Assembly (NCBI GenBank): GCA_902461025.1
Contig: CABPWC010000003.1
Coordinates: 1-41,001, forward strand
DNA from: an uncultured Streptococcus sp.
GTDB lineage: Bacteria; Bacillota; Bacilli; Lactobacillales; Streptococcaceae
Reading direction: 5' to 3'
DNA length: 41,001 nucleotides
Shown: positions 8,264-16,147 of the stretch, one piece after another
Layout: every line of letters begins with the position of its first letter
How positions within the stretch are numbered: the stretch's first letter is position 1
Notes under the pieces: model-generated
Seen by the model: only the letters and a program-made list of their open reading frames with translations
Database searches by the model: none
Told to the model about the DNA's origin: nothing
Made by a program: the position numbers and the translations under genes

Positions 8264-8676
8264 TATTGCGCTTGTTGAAAGAGACCTTGTTTAAAATCAC
8301 CTTCATAGACTACATCTTGCTCAGTAGTCAGTTTTCCTTTACCTTCAGCCTGGCCATTAACAAAGTCACCTTCATAAACCCAGCCTTCCTTAGCTTGGTA
8401 GGTTCCTTTGCCGTTAAATGCGCCATTTTTGAATTCCCCAGTGTAGGTATCACCATTTGCGAAAGTCAGGGTCCCTTTGCCATTCATCTTTCCACGAACG
8501 ATACTTCCGTCATATACTAAGGAATCTCCATCCAATTTTAATACTCCTTGCTTAGGCATGTTCCCTACAAATACGAATATCGCGCAAAGAGCTATGACCA
8601 CTACTGTCGCAATTTCTAAACGAGGACGCGTTATATAGACACTGTATCTATCATAGAATTTCTTTATATTATCCAT
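8263..8676 (-). CDS. Membrane-anchored MORN-repeat protein
   Basis: A ~137-residue protein starting MDNIKKFY. One transmembrane helix (EIATVVVIALCAIFVFVG, about residues 20-38) is followed by an outside domain of about three MORN repeats, with YDGSIVRGKMNGKGTLTFANG, YTGEFKNGAFNGKG and YEGDFVNGQAEGKG as typical units. MORN repeats form beta-hairpin arrays that bind lipid or protein; the function here is unknown. The start at 8676 was chosen over 8688 because AGG lies 6-7 nt before it. It overlaps the 3' end of the phosphatase gene by 8 nt, which suggests translational coupling. Confidence 0.85.
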   Translation of the reverse strand: MDNIKKFYDRYSVYITRPRLEIATVVVIALCAIFVFVGNMPKQGVLKLDGDSLVYDGSIVRGKMNGKGTLTFANGDTYTGEFKNGAFNGKGTYQAKEGWVYEGDFVNGQAEGKGKLTTEQDVVYEGDFKQGLFQQAQ

Positions 8677-9106
8677 TTTTTGCCTCATTTTCTAAACGTG
8701 CTAGCCAAGCTTTACAACCTGTTAAAACCCGATCATAAGTTTCATCAAAGTCTCCTGTATACCAAGGATCCAGAACACCTTCAGAAGCGAATGCCTCTAT
8801 CTTGTGTTTCTGGCTTTGAGGACACATGCGAGTCAGATCGAGAAGATTAGACTCATCCATTCCAATGATATAATCAAAATATTCAAAATCATCCTTAGAG
8901 ATTTGTTGCGATGTTTTTGATGAATTATAAGGAATCTTGTGAGATTTAAAGATTTCTTGAGTCCCTTCGTGAATTGGATTTCCGTGTTCCCAAGAAGAAG
9001 TTGCTCTACTTTCAATCACATAATCATCAGTTAAGGATTTCATCACAAATTCTGCCATAGGACTTCGGCAAATATTACCAAGGCAAACAAAAACAATCTT
9101 TTTCAT
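8669..9106 (-). CDS. Low-molecular-weight protein tyrosine phosphatase
   Basis: A 145-residue LMW-PTP. The N-terminal P-loop VCLGNICRS fits CX5R(S/T), giving the nucleophilic Cys and the phosphate-binding Arg. The general-acid Asp is in LDPWYTGDFDETYD near the C-terminus. The fold usually dephosphorylates phosphotyrosine; the substrate here is unknown. It is not next to a capsule tyrosine kinase (Wzd/Wze), where the PHP-type Wzb would be expected instead. Two ATGs are adjacent; the second (9106) gives better spacing to GAGG. Lies between yajC and the MORN gene in one probable operon. Confidence 0.92.
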   Translation of the reverse strand: MKKIVFVCLGNICRSPMAEFVMKSLTDDYVIESRATSSWEHGNPIHEGTQEIFKSHKIPYNSSKTSQQISKDDFEYFDYIIGMDESNLLDLTRMCPQSQKHKIEAFASEGVLDPWYTGDFDETYDRVLTGCKAWLARLENEAKNG

Positions 9107-9124
9107 CATTATTCCTCATCTTCA

Positions 9125-9156
9125 TAGAAAAACGGGAATGAGATTCACCCCGTTTT
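9125..9156 (-). terminator. Terminator or attenuator after yajC
   Basis: Minus strand stem AAAACGGG / CCCGTTTT with a 12-nt loop followed by TCTAT. It overlaps the yajC stop and has a short U-tract. Partial read-through into the phosphatase gene is likely, because no separate promoter was seen there. Confidence 0.65.
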
Positions 9157-9475
9157 ATTCTTCGATCGCACTTTCACCTTCGACAACTGTACCTTCAGGT
9201 GTGACAGCTTCTTTAACTGGCAAAACTGTTCTAATTGCTCCTAATTCGAAAGTCAAGTAAACTCCGTCTACATCAAGTACGATCGTTCTGTTTTCGGTAT
9301 CAACTTCATCAACTGTACCGTATAAACCACCGATAGTAATAACTTCGTAGCCTTTTTGAAGTTTGTTGAGACTCTCCATGCGTTTTTCAGCTTGTTTCTT
9401 TTGAGAACGTTGCATAAAGAACATCAATCCAAACATGACTACAAGCATAATCACAAATGTTAAATTTGCATTCAT
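9155..9475 (-). CDS. yajC: YajC, preprotein translocase accessory subunit
   Basis: A 106-residue single-pass membrane protein. The N-terminal helix (NLTFVIMLVVMFGLMFFMQ) is followed by the basic SQKKQAEKRMESLNKLQKGYEVITIGGLYGTV, the conserved YajC core. YajC joins SecDF-YidC around SecYEG and is not essential. Streptococci usually lack SecDF, so its role here is less clear. The C-terminus is acidic. RBS AGGAG precedes the ATG. First gene of the yajC-ptp-MORN unit. Confidence 0.92.
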   Translation of the reverse strand: MNANLTFVIMLVVMFGLMFFMQRSQKKQAEKRMESLNKLQKGYEVITIGGLYGTVDEVDTENRTIVLDVDGVYLTFELGAIRTVLPVKEAVTPEGTVVEGESAIEE

Positions 9476-9507
9476 AGTATTTTCTCCTTTGTAATTCAGA
9501 TAAAACT

Positions 9508-9536
9508 ACTATATCAAATTTAAACTATTTTTACAA
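9508..9536 (-). promoter_or_regulatory. yajC operon promoter
   Basis: Minus strand: -35 TTGTAA (9531-9536), 17-bp spacer, extended -10 TGATATAGT (hexamer 9508-9513). Confidence 0.75.
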
Positions 9537-9558
9537 GATTACACCTTGGTTTTAGGTT

Positions 9559-9591
9559 AATAAAAATCAGAGCAAAGCTCTGATTTTTATT
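9559..9591 (-). terminator. tkt terminator
   Basis: Perfect 15-bp stem AATAAAAATCAGAGC / GCTCTGATTTTTATT with an AAA loop (TTT on the minus strand), overlapping the tkt stop codon. The A/T-rich ends supply the U-tract. Confidence 0.85.
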
Positions 9592-11566
9592 ATTTCAAGT
9601 TGTTTACAATTTTCACTAAGTTTTCAACTGTAAATCCATATTCTGCTAAAACTTTTGAAGCTGGTGCAGATGCTCCAAAGGTATCAATCCCGAGAACTGC
9701 TCCATCAAGACCAACGTATTTGTACCAGTTTTGAGTTGCTCCCATTTCGACTGCTACACGGCGACGAACAGCATTTGGTAAGATTTCTTCTTTGTATGCT
9801 GCATCTTGTGCATCAAATACATCTGTAGATGGCATGCTGACTACGCGAACTTTTCCACCTTGAGTCGCTAATTCCTTAGCAGCTGCTACTGCTAAGTTCA
9901 CTTCTGAACCTGTTGCAATCAAGATAGTGTCAAAGTCTGCTGCATTTTCATATACAACGTAAGCACCTTTCGCAACCTTCTCAAAGTCTGTTCCTTCCTC
10001 AACAGTCAAGTTTTGACGAGTCAAGACGAGGGCAGTTGGTGTTTCCTCACTCTTCACTGCAAGATACCAAGCGGCTTGAGTTTCACGCGCATCTGCTGGA
10101 CGGAAAACATTAAGGTTTGGAATCGCACGAAGACCTGTCAAGTGCTCAATTGGTTCATGAGTTGGTCCATCTTCACCAACTGCGATTGAATCGTGGGTAA
10201 AGACATATGTTACAGGAAGACCTTGTAGAGCTGACAAACGAACTGCTGCTTTCAAATAGTCTGAGAAGACGAAGAATGTTCCGCCATAAACACGAAGTCC
10301 ACCGTGAAGAGCCATTCCGTTTAAGACTGTACCCATAGCAAATTCACGAACACCAAATTGGATATTACGATTCAAGCGATTTGCATCATCTTGAAGCCCA
10401 TCTGTTTTGATATAAGTCATATTTGAATGTGCAAGGTCTGCTGATCCACCAAGGAAAGTTGGCAATTTAGCTGCCATTACATTCAAAGCATCTTGACTTG
10501 AGTTACGAGTCGCTTGAGAGAAGCCATTTTCTAAAGCTGGGAAGTCTTCTGGAGTCACCTCAACTGGATCGCGTCCGTCGATAATTGCTTCCACTTCTGC
10601 CGCCAATTCTGGGTGAGCTTCTTTATAATCTGCGACTAGTTTTGTCCATGCTTCATATGCCGATGCACCACGGTCTGCAACATTTTCTTTGAAATCGGCA
10701 TAAACTTCCGCTGGAATTTCAAATGGTTCATAGTTCCAACCAAGTGCTTGACGAGTTGCTGCAGTTTCATCTGCTCCAAGAGGGGCACCGTGTACAGCAT
10801 TGGTTCCTTGTTTGTTTGGAGAACCATAACCAATAACAGTTTTCACTTCAATCAAAGATGGTTTTCCTGAAGCCTTAGCTTCTTCGATTGCAGCATGAAT
10901 CGCTTCTAAGTCTGTTCCATCTTCTACCAAGGCTGTATGCCAACCATAAGCCTTATAACGATCACGAACACTTTCTGTGAATGAATCTTTTGTCTCGCCA
11001 TCCAAGTTGATATCATTTGAATCATAAAGAACAACTAACTTGTCAAGCTTTTGCAAGCCTGCATAAGAAGCAGCCTCACTTGAGACACCTTCCATCAAGT
11101 CACCATCTCCACAGATAACGTAAGTGTAATGGTCAAAGATGTTATAACCTTCACGGTTGTACTTAGCTGCAAGGAAACGTTCTGCTTGTGCAAAACCTGT
11201 CGCGGTCGCAATACCTTGTCCTAGAGGACCTGTTGTTGCATCTACCCCTGCTGTATGACCAAATTCTGGGTGACCTGGAGTTTTAGAGCCCCATTGACGG
11301 AAGTTCTTCACTTCATCCATGCTCACATCTTCAAATCCAGAAAGGTGAAGAAGAGCATAAAGAAGCATTGATCCGTGACCAGCTGAAAGAATGAAACGGT
11401 CGCGGTTAATCCAGTTTGGTTGAGCTGGATTGATACGAAGTTCTTTAGTGAATAGGCTGTAAGCCATCGGTGCAGCTCCCATAACCACCCCTGGGTGACC
11501 TGAGTTTGCTTTATTGATAGCGTCAATACCTAGAAAACGAATCGCATTAACAGATAGATTTGACAT
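9590..11566 (-). CDS. tkt: Transketolase
   Basis: A 658-residue thiamine-diphosphate enzyme moving two-carbon units between sugar phosphates in the non-oxidative pentose phosphate pathway. Visible are the substrate His segment NSGHPGVVMGAAPMAY (about 21-36), the ThDP/Mg motif GDGDLMEGVSSEA...NDIN (about 155-190) and the pyrimidine-domain EFAMGTVLNGMALHGG with catalytic Glu (about 410). The C-terminal domain is complete, ending ENLVKIVNNLK. Full family length. Monocistronic, flanked by tandem promoters and a strong terminator. Confidence 0.97.
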   Translation of the reverse strand: MSNLSVNAIRFLGIDAINKANSGHPGVVMGAAPMAYSLFTKELRINPAQPNWINRDRFILSAGHGSMLLYALLHLSGFEDVSMDEVKNFRQWGSKTPGHPEFGHTAGVDATTGPLGQGIATATGFAQAERFLAAKYNREGYNIFDHYTYVICGDGDLMEGVSSEAASYAGLQKLDKLVVLYDSNDINLDGETKDSFTESVRDRYKAYGWHTALVEDGTDLEAIHAAIEEAKASGKPSLIEVKTVIGYGSPNKQGTNAVHGAPLGADETAATRQALGWNYEPFEIPAEVYADFKENVADRGASAYEAWTKLVADYKEAHPELAAEVEAIIDGRDPVEVTPEDFPALENGFSQATRNSSQDALNVMAAKLPTFLGGSADLAHSNMTYIKTDGLQDDANRLNRNIQFGVREFAMGTVLNGMALHGGLRVYGGTFFVFSDYLKAAVRLSALQGLPVTYVFTHDSIAVGEDGPTHEPIEHLTGLRAIPNLNVFRPADARETQAAWYLAVKSEETPTALVLTRQNLTVEEGTDFEKVAKGAYVVYENAADFDTILIATGSEVNLAVAAAKELATQGGKVRVVSMPSTDVFDAQDAAYKEEILPNAVRRRVAVEMGATQNWYKYVGLDGAVLGIDTFGASAPASKVLAEYGFTVENLVKIVNNLK

Positions 11567-11593
11567 AGAATTTCCTTTCTCTTTGAGGTGATA

Positions 11594-11647
11594 AGTATAC
11601 CACGTATCCTATTTTACTATTATATGAAAAAATACCTAGAATAGCAA
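11594..11647 (-). promoter_or_regulatory. Tandem tkt promoters
   Basis: Distal: -35 TTGCTA (11642-11647), 17-bp spacer, -10 TATAAT (11619-11624). Proximal: extended -10 TGGTATACT (hexamer 11594-11599) without a clear -35. Both read toward tkt on the minus strand. Confidence 0.7.
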
Positions 11648-11684
11648 TAAAACAATTTACTATAAAATGACTCACCCGATTAGG

Positions 11685-12305
11685 TTAATTTCGAGTCGCT
11701 TGATAGTAAGGTAATAATTTTTCAAAACTTCTATCAAGTTCATGTAAAATCTTAGCCAGAGATTCTTCATTGGTTACTGAAACATCAGCTTTTACTAGAA
11801 CCTTACGAATCTCTTGGTTAGATAACTGTTGTCTCAAAAGTTGTCTATTCTCCTCAGTAGCTTGTACTCTATAACTCTCATCTTTTTTCTGAACCCAATA
11901 ATAGATTCCCTCAACCACTGGCACATCCAATACTTTAGCTTGTTTTGATAAGGTAGCTTCATCCTTCTTTCTCTCTATAAAGCTGACTTCTAGGGAAATT
12001 CCAAAATCATGCGGATTTCCGAATAAACGGAGCGCCATCATTGGCTCTGATTCTTGACCTTCTCGCTGTAGATAAGCCCAGAAATGTGGTCGTAATCTCT
12101 GCGCTTGATTCATCCATTGACTGGTTGGGTGTAAATTCCAATCGGAATACCTAGCTTGAAAACATTCCGCTAGGTGAGTAAATGCCTTTCGCGCTTCCTG
12201 CCCTTTTTGACGCAGGTCTAGCATTTTATCCTTTTCAGCTCCTGCTTTTTCAGGATTCAGGTACTGTTCCCCTTGATAAGCAAGATAGTCCTTGATTTCT
12301 TTCAT
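11685..12305 (-). CDS. Conserved hypothetical protein, HI_0552-like family
   Basis: A 206-residue soluble, charged protein with no signal peptide or membrane segment. The pattern (N-terminal helical part, central FGNPHDFGISLEVSFIERKK, YYWVQKKDESYRV, C-terminal LDRSFEKLLPYYQ) fits the HI_0552 family, sometimes labelled glucose-6-phosphate 1-dehydrogenase family although no G6PDH catalytic motif is visible. The family call is from memory and the enzymatic label should not be trusted. It follows jag by 54 nt with a terminator between, and no separate promoter was recognised, so expression may depend on read-through. Confidence 0.65.
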   Translation of the reverse strand: MKEIKDYLAYQGEQYLNPEKAGAEKDKMLDLRQKGQEARKAFTHLAECFQARYSDWNLHPTSQWMNQAQRLRPHFWAYLQREGQESEPMMALRLFGNPHDFGISLEVSFIERKKDEATLSKQAKVLDVPVVEGIYYWVQKKDESYRVQATEENRQLLRQQLSNQEIRKVLVKADVSVTNEESLAKILHELDRSFEKLLPYYQATRN

Positions 12306-12325
12306 TTTATTCCTTCTTTAGTTAG

Positions 12326-12351
12326 AAAAAAATCAGGAAAACCTGATTTTT
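12326..12351 (-). terminator. jag terminator (end of the rnpA-yidC-jag unit)
   Basis: Stem AAAAATCAGG / CCTGATTTTT with an AAAA loop (minus strand TTTT loop) followed by further T residues. Confidence 0.85.
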
Positions 12352-12359
12352 CATTTATC

Positions 12360-13316
12360 TTATTCTGTATCTACGACAACGTAACGATTTGGTTCGTCAC
12401 CTTCAGAGTAACTCGTTACACCTTCCATTCGCGAAATGATACGATGGATAATTTTACGCTCGCTACTTGACATTGGATCTGTCATCTGACTACGACCTTC
12501 TTCCAAGACACGTGTAGCCAATTTCTGTGCGTAACTCTGCAAGACTTCTGCACGATGTTCCACATAGTCATTCACATTAATAGTAATGTAGAAAGTTTTT
12601 GAATAACGGTTATAAAGGTAATTTTGCGCTAGAAGTTGAAGAGATTTCAAAACCTTACCGTGGTAACCGATAATACGACCCGGCTCATTTGTATCGATTT
12701 GCATGTTGATAGAACGACGGTTAGAAGTGCTAGAAATAGTTCCCTCAACATCCATATCATCAATGATTGCTTGAACATAGTCCGTCACTTCTGCAACAAC
12801 CTTTTCAGTGTCATAAGTCGGCTCAACTTTCAAACCAAGGTTTTCTAAATCACTGTCTTTTTCAGCATCAACTTCATCTTGAGCTTCTTCAGGTTGCAAT
12901 TCTCTTAAAACTTCAATATGGCCTGTTTCTTCTAAAATCGTGCTGGCTTTTTTATCATTCTTAAGAATTTCAGCCTTAACATCTTCAGAAATTTCTTGGC
13001 CTTCTTCTTCAATTTTCTTGATAGCAGCAACTACATGTCCCAAATCAACTGTCGCTTCGCTGACTGTTTTAACTGGATCATTTTGATCATTAATCTCTTT
13101 CGGAACACCTTTGATCGCCTGCTGATTTGCTTTTACAACAGTTGTTTCACTGATTGCTTCGATATCAACTTGAGCTGGTTTTTTACCAAAAAGTCCAAAA
13201 AATCCTTTTTTCTCTCTCGAAACAACTTTGATATGAGCTTTCATTCTCGGAATATTTAATTCATTCAATCCCTTTTGGATTGCTTCTTCAACTGTTGAAC
13301 CTGTAAATAATACCAT
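12360..13316 (-). CDS. jag: Jag/KhpB/EloR, RNA-binding regulator of cell elongation
   Basis: A 318-residue protein with three parts: an N-terminal Jag domain (about 1-50, with SREKKGFFGLFGKKPAQV), a long acidic linker (about 55-160), a KH domain (about 165-240, GRIIGYHGKVLKSLQ with the GxxG loop) and a C-terminal R3H domain (RKIIH, about 285-289). In pneumococcus EloR/KhpB pairs with KhpA, binds RNA and controls elongasome activity, and StkP phosphorylates Thr89. Here residue 89 is also Thr, in SEATVDLGH. Encoded directly after yidC, the usual Firmicute order. Confidence 0.95.
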   Translation of the reverse strand: MVLFTGSTVEEAIQKGLNELNIPRMKAHIKVVSREKKGFFGLFGKKPAQVDIEAISETTVVKANQQAIKGVPKEINDQNDPVKTVSEATVDLGHVVAAIKKIEEEGQEISEDVKAEILKNDKKASTILEETGHIEVLRELQPEEAQDEVDAEKDSDLENLGLKVEPTYDTEKVVAEVTDYVQAIIDDMDVEGTISSTSNRRSINMQIDTNEPGRIIGYHGKVLKSLQLLAQNYLYNRYSKTFYITINVNDYVEHRAEVLQSYAQKLATRVLEEGRSQMTDPMSSSERKIIHRIISRMEGVTSYSEGDEPNRYVVVDTE

Positions 13317-13330
13317 TATCAGATTTCTCC

Positions 13331-14152
13331 TTATTTTTTCTTTTTCTGTGCTTTCTTTAGAGCTTTTCTTTTCTTAACTTCTAAATCCTTCTTAGCTTGT
13401 ACATCCGCTTCACGCTCTGCAATGATTTTGAAGGGGTTGTTCAAAAGGTAAGTTTGCAATACTTGATAAGCATTTGAAACCGCCCAGTAAAGAGCGACAC
13501 CACTTGGAGCAGATATTGCAAACAAGAAGATGATAACAGGCATCCCATACATCATACCTGTCATTGCACCATTTTTCTCAGGCAAAGCTTTATTTGAAAG
13601 CCAGCTACTGAGGAAGGTGAATAGGGCGGCTAAAATAGGTAATACAAAAGTTGTATCAGCTCCACCTAGATTGAACCACAAGAAATGGCCCGTCTTCAAA
13701 AAGTCTACGTTTGATAAAGCTTGGAAAAGAGCCAAAAGAATCGGCATCTGAATCAATAGTGGCCAGAATGATGCAGATTGTTTAATACCTAATTCTTTAA
13801 ATAATTTACGTGTTTCCTGATCGAGCTTAGTGCGACTTTCCATATCGCGACCTGGATAACGTTCGCGCAGTTCTTTTATAAGAGGTTGCGCTTCTTGCAT
13901 TTTTCTGGATGCTACCATTTGCGTTTGAAAGACTGGTAGCAGTATTGTTCTAATCAAAACTGTGAAAAGAATAATCCCTAAACCAATACTGACATCAAAT
14001 GACAAAAAACGAATGGTTTCAGCAAAAAAATAAACAAGTCTACTCCAAAAGTCTGCCGAATCCGCAGATACTTCACTAGTTGCACAAGCAGTCATTACCA
14101 ACAAGGACAAACCTAATAAACTAGTCAATTGTAATTTCTTCTTCACTCTCAT
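13331..14152 (-). CDS. yidC: YidC/Oxa1 membrane protein insertase (lipoprotein form)
   Basis: A 273-residue YidC of the Gram-positive type (SpoIIIJ/YidC1). A lipoprotein signal with lipobox VMTAC puts the lipidated Cys at about residue 23. Five membrane segments follow, with the cytosolic hairpin RKMQEAQPLIKELRERYPGRDMES after the second. The conserved groove Arg lies in LIRTILLPVF. The tail is very basic (KKRKALKKAQKKKK), as in forms that bind ribosomes without SRP. Its start overlaps the rnpA 3' end by 32 nt, indicating coupling. Streptococci usually also have a YidC2 elsewhere. Confidence 0.95.
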   Translation of the reverse strand: MRVKKKLQLTSLLGLSLLVMTACATSEVSADSADFWSRLVYFFAETIRFLSFDVSIGLGIILFTVLIRTILLPVFQTQMVASRKMQEAQPLIKELRERYPGRDMESRTKLDQETRKLFKELGIKQSASFWPLLIQMPILLALFQALSNVDFLKTGHFLWFNLGGADTTFVLPILAALFTFLSSWLSNKALPEKNGAMTGMMYGMPVIIFLFAISAPSGVALYWAVSNAYQVLQTYLLNNPFKIIAEREADVQAKKDLEVKKRKALKKAQKKKK

Positions 14153-14492
14153 TTCCTTCCTGGTAAATCTTTGCTAATTTCAAAACATGAAGTAAATTTT
14201 TTTCAATTTCTGCAAATTCTAGTAACTCAACGCCTTTTCGAGCAATTACAACAAAATCGACATTATCAACAATTTGATGACTATTTTGAATAAGAACATG
14301 TCGAATTCTTCTCTTGATCTGATTTCTTGTCACAGCGTTTCCTAACTTCTTGCTGACTGACAAACCGACTCGAAAATGTTTCTCATTGTTTTCTAATCGA
14401 TAAATAACAAATTTTCGATTAGCTACACTTGCTCCTTTTTTAAATATGGCATCAAAATCTTTCTCTTTTTTTACACGAAAGCTTTTTCTCAA
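14121..14492 (-). CDS. rnpA: Ribonuclease P protein component
   Basis: A 123-residue RnpA that supports the RNase P ribozyme in 5' tRNA maturation. The family signature is NAVTRNQIKRRIRHVL, preceded by FRVGLSVSKKLGNA. The start codon is TTG (14490-14492) with GGAG 8 nt upstream; no in-frame ATG fits the family start. First gene of rnpA-yidC-jag. rpmH, its neighbour in many bacteria, is not in this window. Confidence 0.95.
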   Translation of the reverse strand: MRKSFRVKKEKDFDAIFKKGASVANRKFVIYRLENNEKHFRVGLSVSKKLGNAVTRNQIKRRIRHVLIQNSHQIVDNVDFVVIARKGVELLEFAEIEKNLLHVLKLAKIYQEGNESEEEITID

Positions 14493-14523
14493 AAATCATA
14501 CTCCATCTAATAAAACTACTACT

Positions 14524-14551
14524 ATTATACCATAATTTTTCAAAAAGCCAA
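14524..14551 (-). promoter_or_regulatory. rnpA operon promoter
   Basis: Minus strand extended -10 TGGTATAAT (hexamer 14524-14529) with a moderate -35 TTGGCT (14546-14551) at 16 bp. Between this promoter and the csRNA terminator (14552-14649) nothing else was recognised. Confidence 0.75.
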
Positions 14552-14649
14552 TCATGGCAAGGTTTTAGGCTGTTTTGACTCCGAAAAAGTAGTCAATTAA
14601 AAAATAACTGACCAGAATCAAAGCTATTTTCCTATTTTTTTGAACATAC

Positions 14650-14745
14650 AAAACAAAAGCCACTCTTACGAGCGACTTTTGTAGGAGATTATTATGAAAA
14701 AGTTTAGGATTTCTATTAAATAAAGTTAGGAGGTCTTTATTTAAT
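14650..14745 (-). ncRNA. Cia-dependent small RNA (csRNA)
   Basis: A ~96-nt minus-strand RNA predicted from a CiaR promoter to a terminator. It begins with a stem-loop (11-bp arms ATTAAATAAAG / CTTTATTTAAT) whose loop shows ACCTCCTAA, an anti-Shine-Dalgarno. A single-stranded linker follows with CATAATAATCTCCTA, complementary to a Shine-Dalgarno plus AUG. It ends in a 12-bp terminator hairpin (CAAAAGTCGCTC / GAGTGGCTTTTG, two G-U pairs) and TTTTG. This is the layout of the pneumococcal csRNAs, which block translation starts of competence and other genes. Which csRNA it matches was not determined. The same terminator would end UPF0210 read-through. Confidence 0.88.
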
Positions 14746-14751
14746 GATTAG

Positions 14752-14784
14752 AGTATACACGCTTATCCTTAAACCGAACTTAAA
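14752..14784 (-). promoter_or_regulatory. CiaR-dependent promoter of the csRNA
   Basis: Minus strand: TTTAAG (14779-14784), 5 nt, TTTAAG (14768-14773), 10 nt, -10 TATACT (14752-14757). This is an exact match to the CiaR direct repeat TTTAAG-N5-TTTAAG at the expected distance from a -10. It lies just downstream of the UPF0210 stop. Confidence 0.9.
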
Positions 14785-14800
14785 TCATTTTGTTTTTTGA

Positions 14801-16138
14801 TTAATTTTTAAAACTATGAATGGGAGCTGGAATTTGACCTCCACGAGCAATGAAGTCGACAGATGAAGCCCCATTAACTTTCATAACTGGGGCTGTTCCT
14901 AGCAAGCCACCAAATTCAATCATATCGCCTTCCTTCCCTTTAGGGATGATACGGACAGCTGTTGTTTTCATGTTAATGACACCAATTGCTGCCTCATCCG
15001 CAATCATAGCCGCAATGGTTTCGGCAGGTGTATCTTCAGGGATAGCAATCATATCCAACCCAACTGAACAGATAGCCGTCATGGCTTCTAGCTTTTCAAG
15101 ATTGAGAGAACCATTTTGCACTGCCGCAATCATCCCCTCGTCCTCAGAAACTGGGATAAAAGCACCTGATAGTCCACCAACTTGATTGCAGGCCATCACT
15201 CCGCCCTTTTTCACCTGATCATTTAAAAGAGCTAGAGCAGCAGTTGTTCCATGTGTTCCAACTGTTTCCAATCCCATTTCCTCGAGGACACGAGCCACTG
15301 AGTCACCAACTGCTGGAGTCGGCGCTAAACTTAAATCAACAATACCAAAATCAACACCTAGTCTTTCACTGGCCATCTGTCCAACTAATTGACCAATCCG
15401 AGTAATCTTGAAAGCTGTCTTCTTAACAGTCTCAGCTACTACATCAAAGCTTTGGCCACGAACTTTTTCTAAGGCACGTTTGACTACACCAGGGCCTGAC
15501 ACACCAACATTAATAATAACATCAGCTTCGCCAACACCATGAAAGGCTCCCGCCATAAAGGGATTATCTTCAACCGCATTGGCAAATACGACCAATTTAG
15601 CAGCACCCATATCCGAAAGACTAGCAGTTTCCTTAATGATTCGTCCCATATCTGCAACTGCGGTCATATTGATTCCTGACTTGGTTGAACCGATATTAAC
15701 AGACGAGCACACTTTGTCTGTCTCAGCTAAAGCACGAGGAATCGAGTTGATGAGGATTTCATCACCTTTTTGATAGCCTTTCTGTACCAAAGCAGAAAAG
15801 CCACCGATAAAGTCAACACCAATTTTTTTAGCAGCTCTGTCGAGAGCTTTAGCTAAAGGTACATAGTCCCTTGCATCTGTTGCAGCACCAATTAATGAGA
15901 TTGGTGTTACCGATACACGTTTATTGACAATAGGAATACCTAACTCAGCAGCAATTTCATCACCGACAGCAACTAAATTTGCCGCCTTAGTAGTAATCTT
16001 TTCATATATTTTATCTGCAGCCTTATCAATATCTGAATCAATACAATCAAGTAGAGAGATTCCCATGGTAATTGTTCTGATATCAAAATTCTGCTCCTCA
16101 ATCATTGCGATTGTTTCGGTAACTTGTCTAATATCCAT
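14801..16138 (-). CDS. UPF0210/DUF711 family protein
   Basis: A 445-residue protein of the DUF711 (UPF0210, PFL-like) family, widely conserved next to an ACT-domain partner. It has many Gly-rich and Ala-rich stretches (GFSALVQKGYQKGDE, CSSVNIGSTKSGINMTAVADMG, GVSGPGVVKRALE) and Cys-containing motifs but no proven activity. The start is the ATG at 16138, with AGGAGG 5 nt upstream; the frame stays open 2 codons further to an in-frame GTG inside the RBS. Nine nt separate it from the upstream ACT gene, so the two form an operon. Confidence 0.92.
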   Translation of the reverse strand: MDIRQVTETIAMIEEQNFDIRTITMGISLLDCIDSDIDKAADKIYEKITTKAANLVAVGDEIAAELGIPIVNKRVSVTPISLIGAATDARDYVPLAKALDRAAKKIGVDFIGGFSALVQKGYQKGDEILINSIPRALAETDKVCSSVNIGSTKSGINMTAVADMGRIIKETASLSDMGAAKLVVFANAVEDNPFMAGAFHGVGEADVIINVGVSGPGVVKRALEKVRGQSFDVVAETVKKTAFKITRIGQLVGQMASERLGVDFGIVDLSLAPTPAVGDSVARVLEEMGLETVGTHGTTAALALLNDQVKKGGVMACNQVGGLSGAFIPVSEDEGMIAAVQNGSLNLEKLEAMTAICSVGLDMIAIPEDTPAETIAAMIADEAAIGVINMKTTAVRIIPKGKEGDMIEFGGLLGTAPVMKVNGASSVDFIARGGQIPAPIHSFKN

Positions 16139-16147
16139 AAGCACCTC

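Noticed and set aside
8572..8579. Perfect TACGAATA (cin-box) on the plus strand
   Set aside because: It lies inside the MORN gene on the opposite strand, with no plus-strand gene downstream.
11685..12305. Glucose-6-phosphate dehydrogenase activity for the hypothetical gene
   Set aside because: No NADP-binding GxxGDLA-type motif or catalytic His region is visible, and 206 residues is far too short for G6PDH.
14694..14801. Tiny plus-strand ORFs (8 and 18 codons) with perfect AGGAG/AGGAGG sites
   Set aside because: They are the reverse complement of the csRNA's anti-Shine-Dalgarno and anti-start segments, and the CiaR promoter and terminator both read the minus strand.
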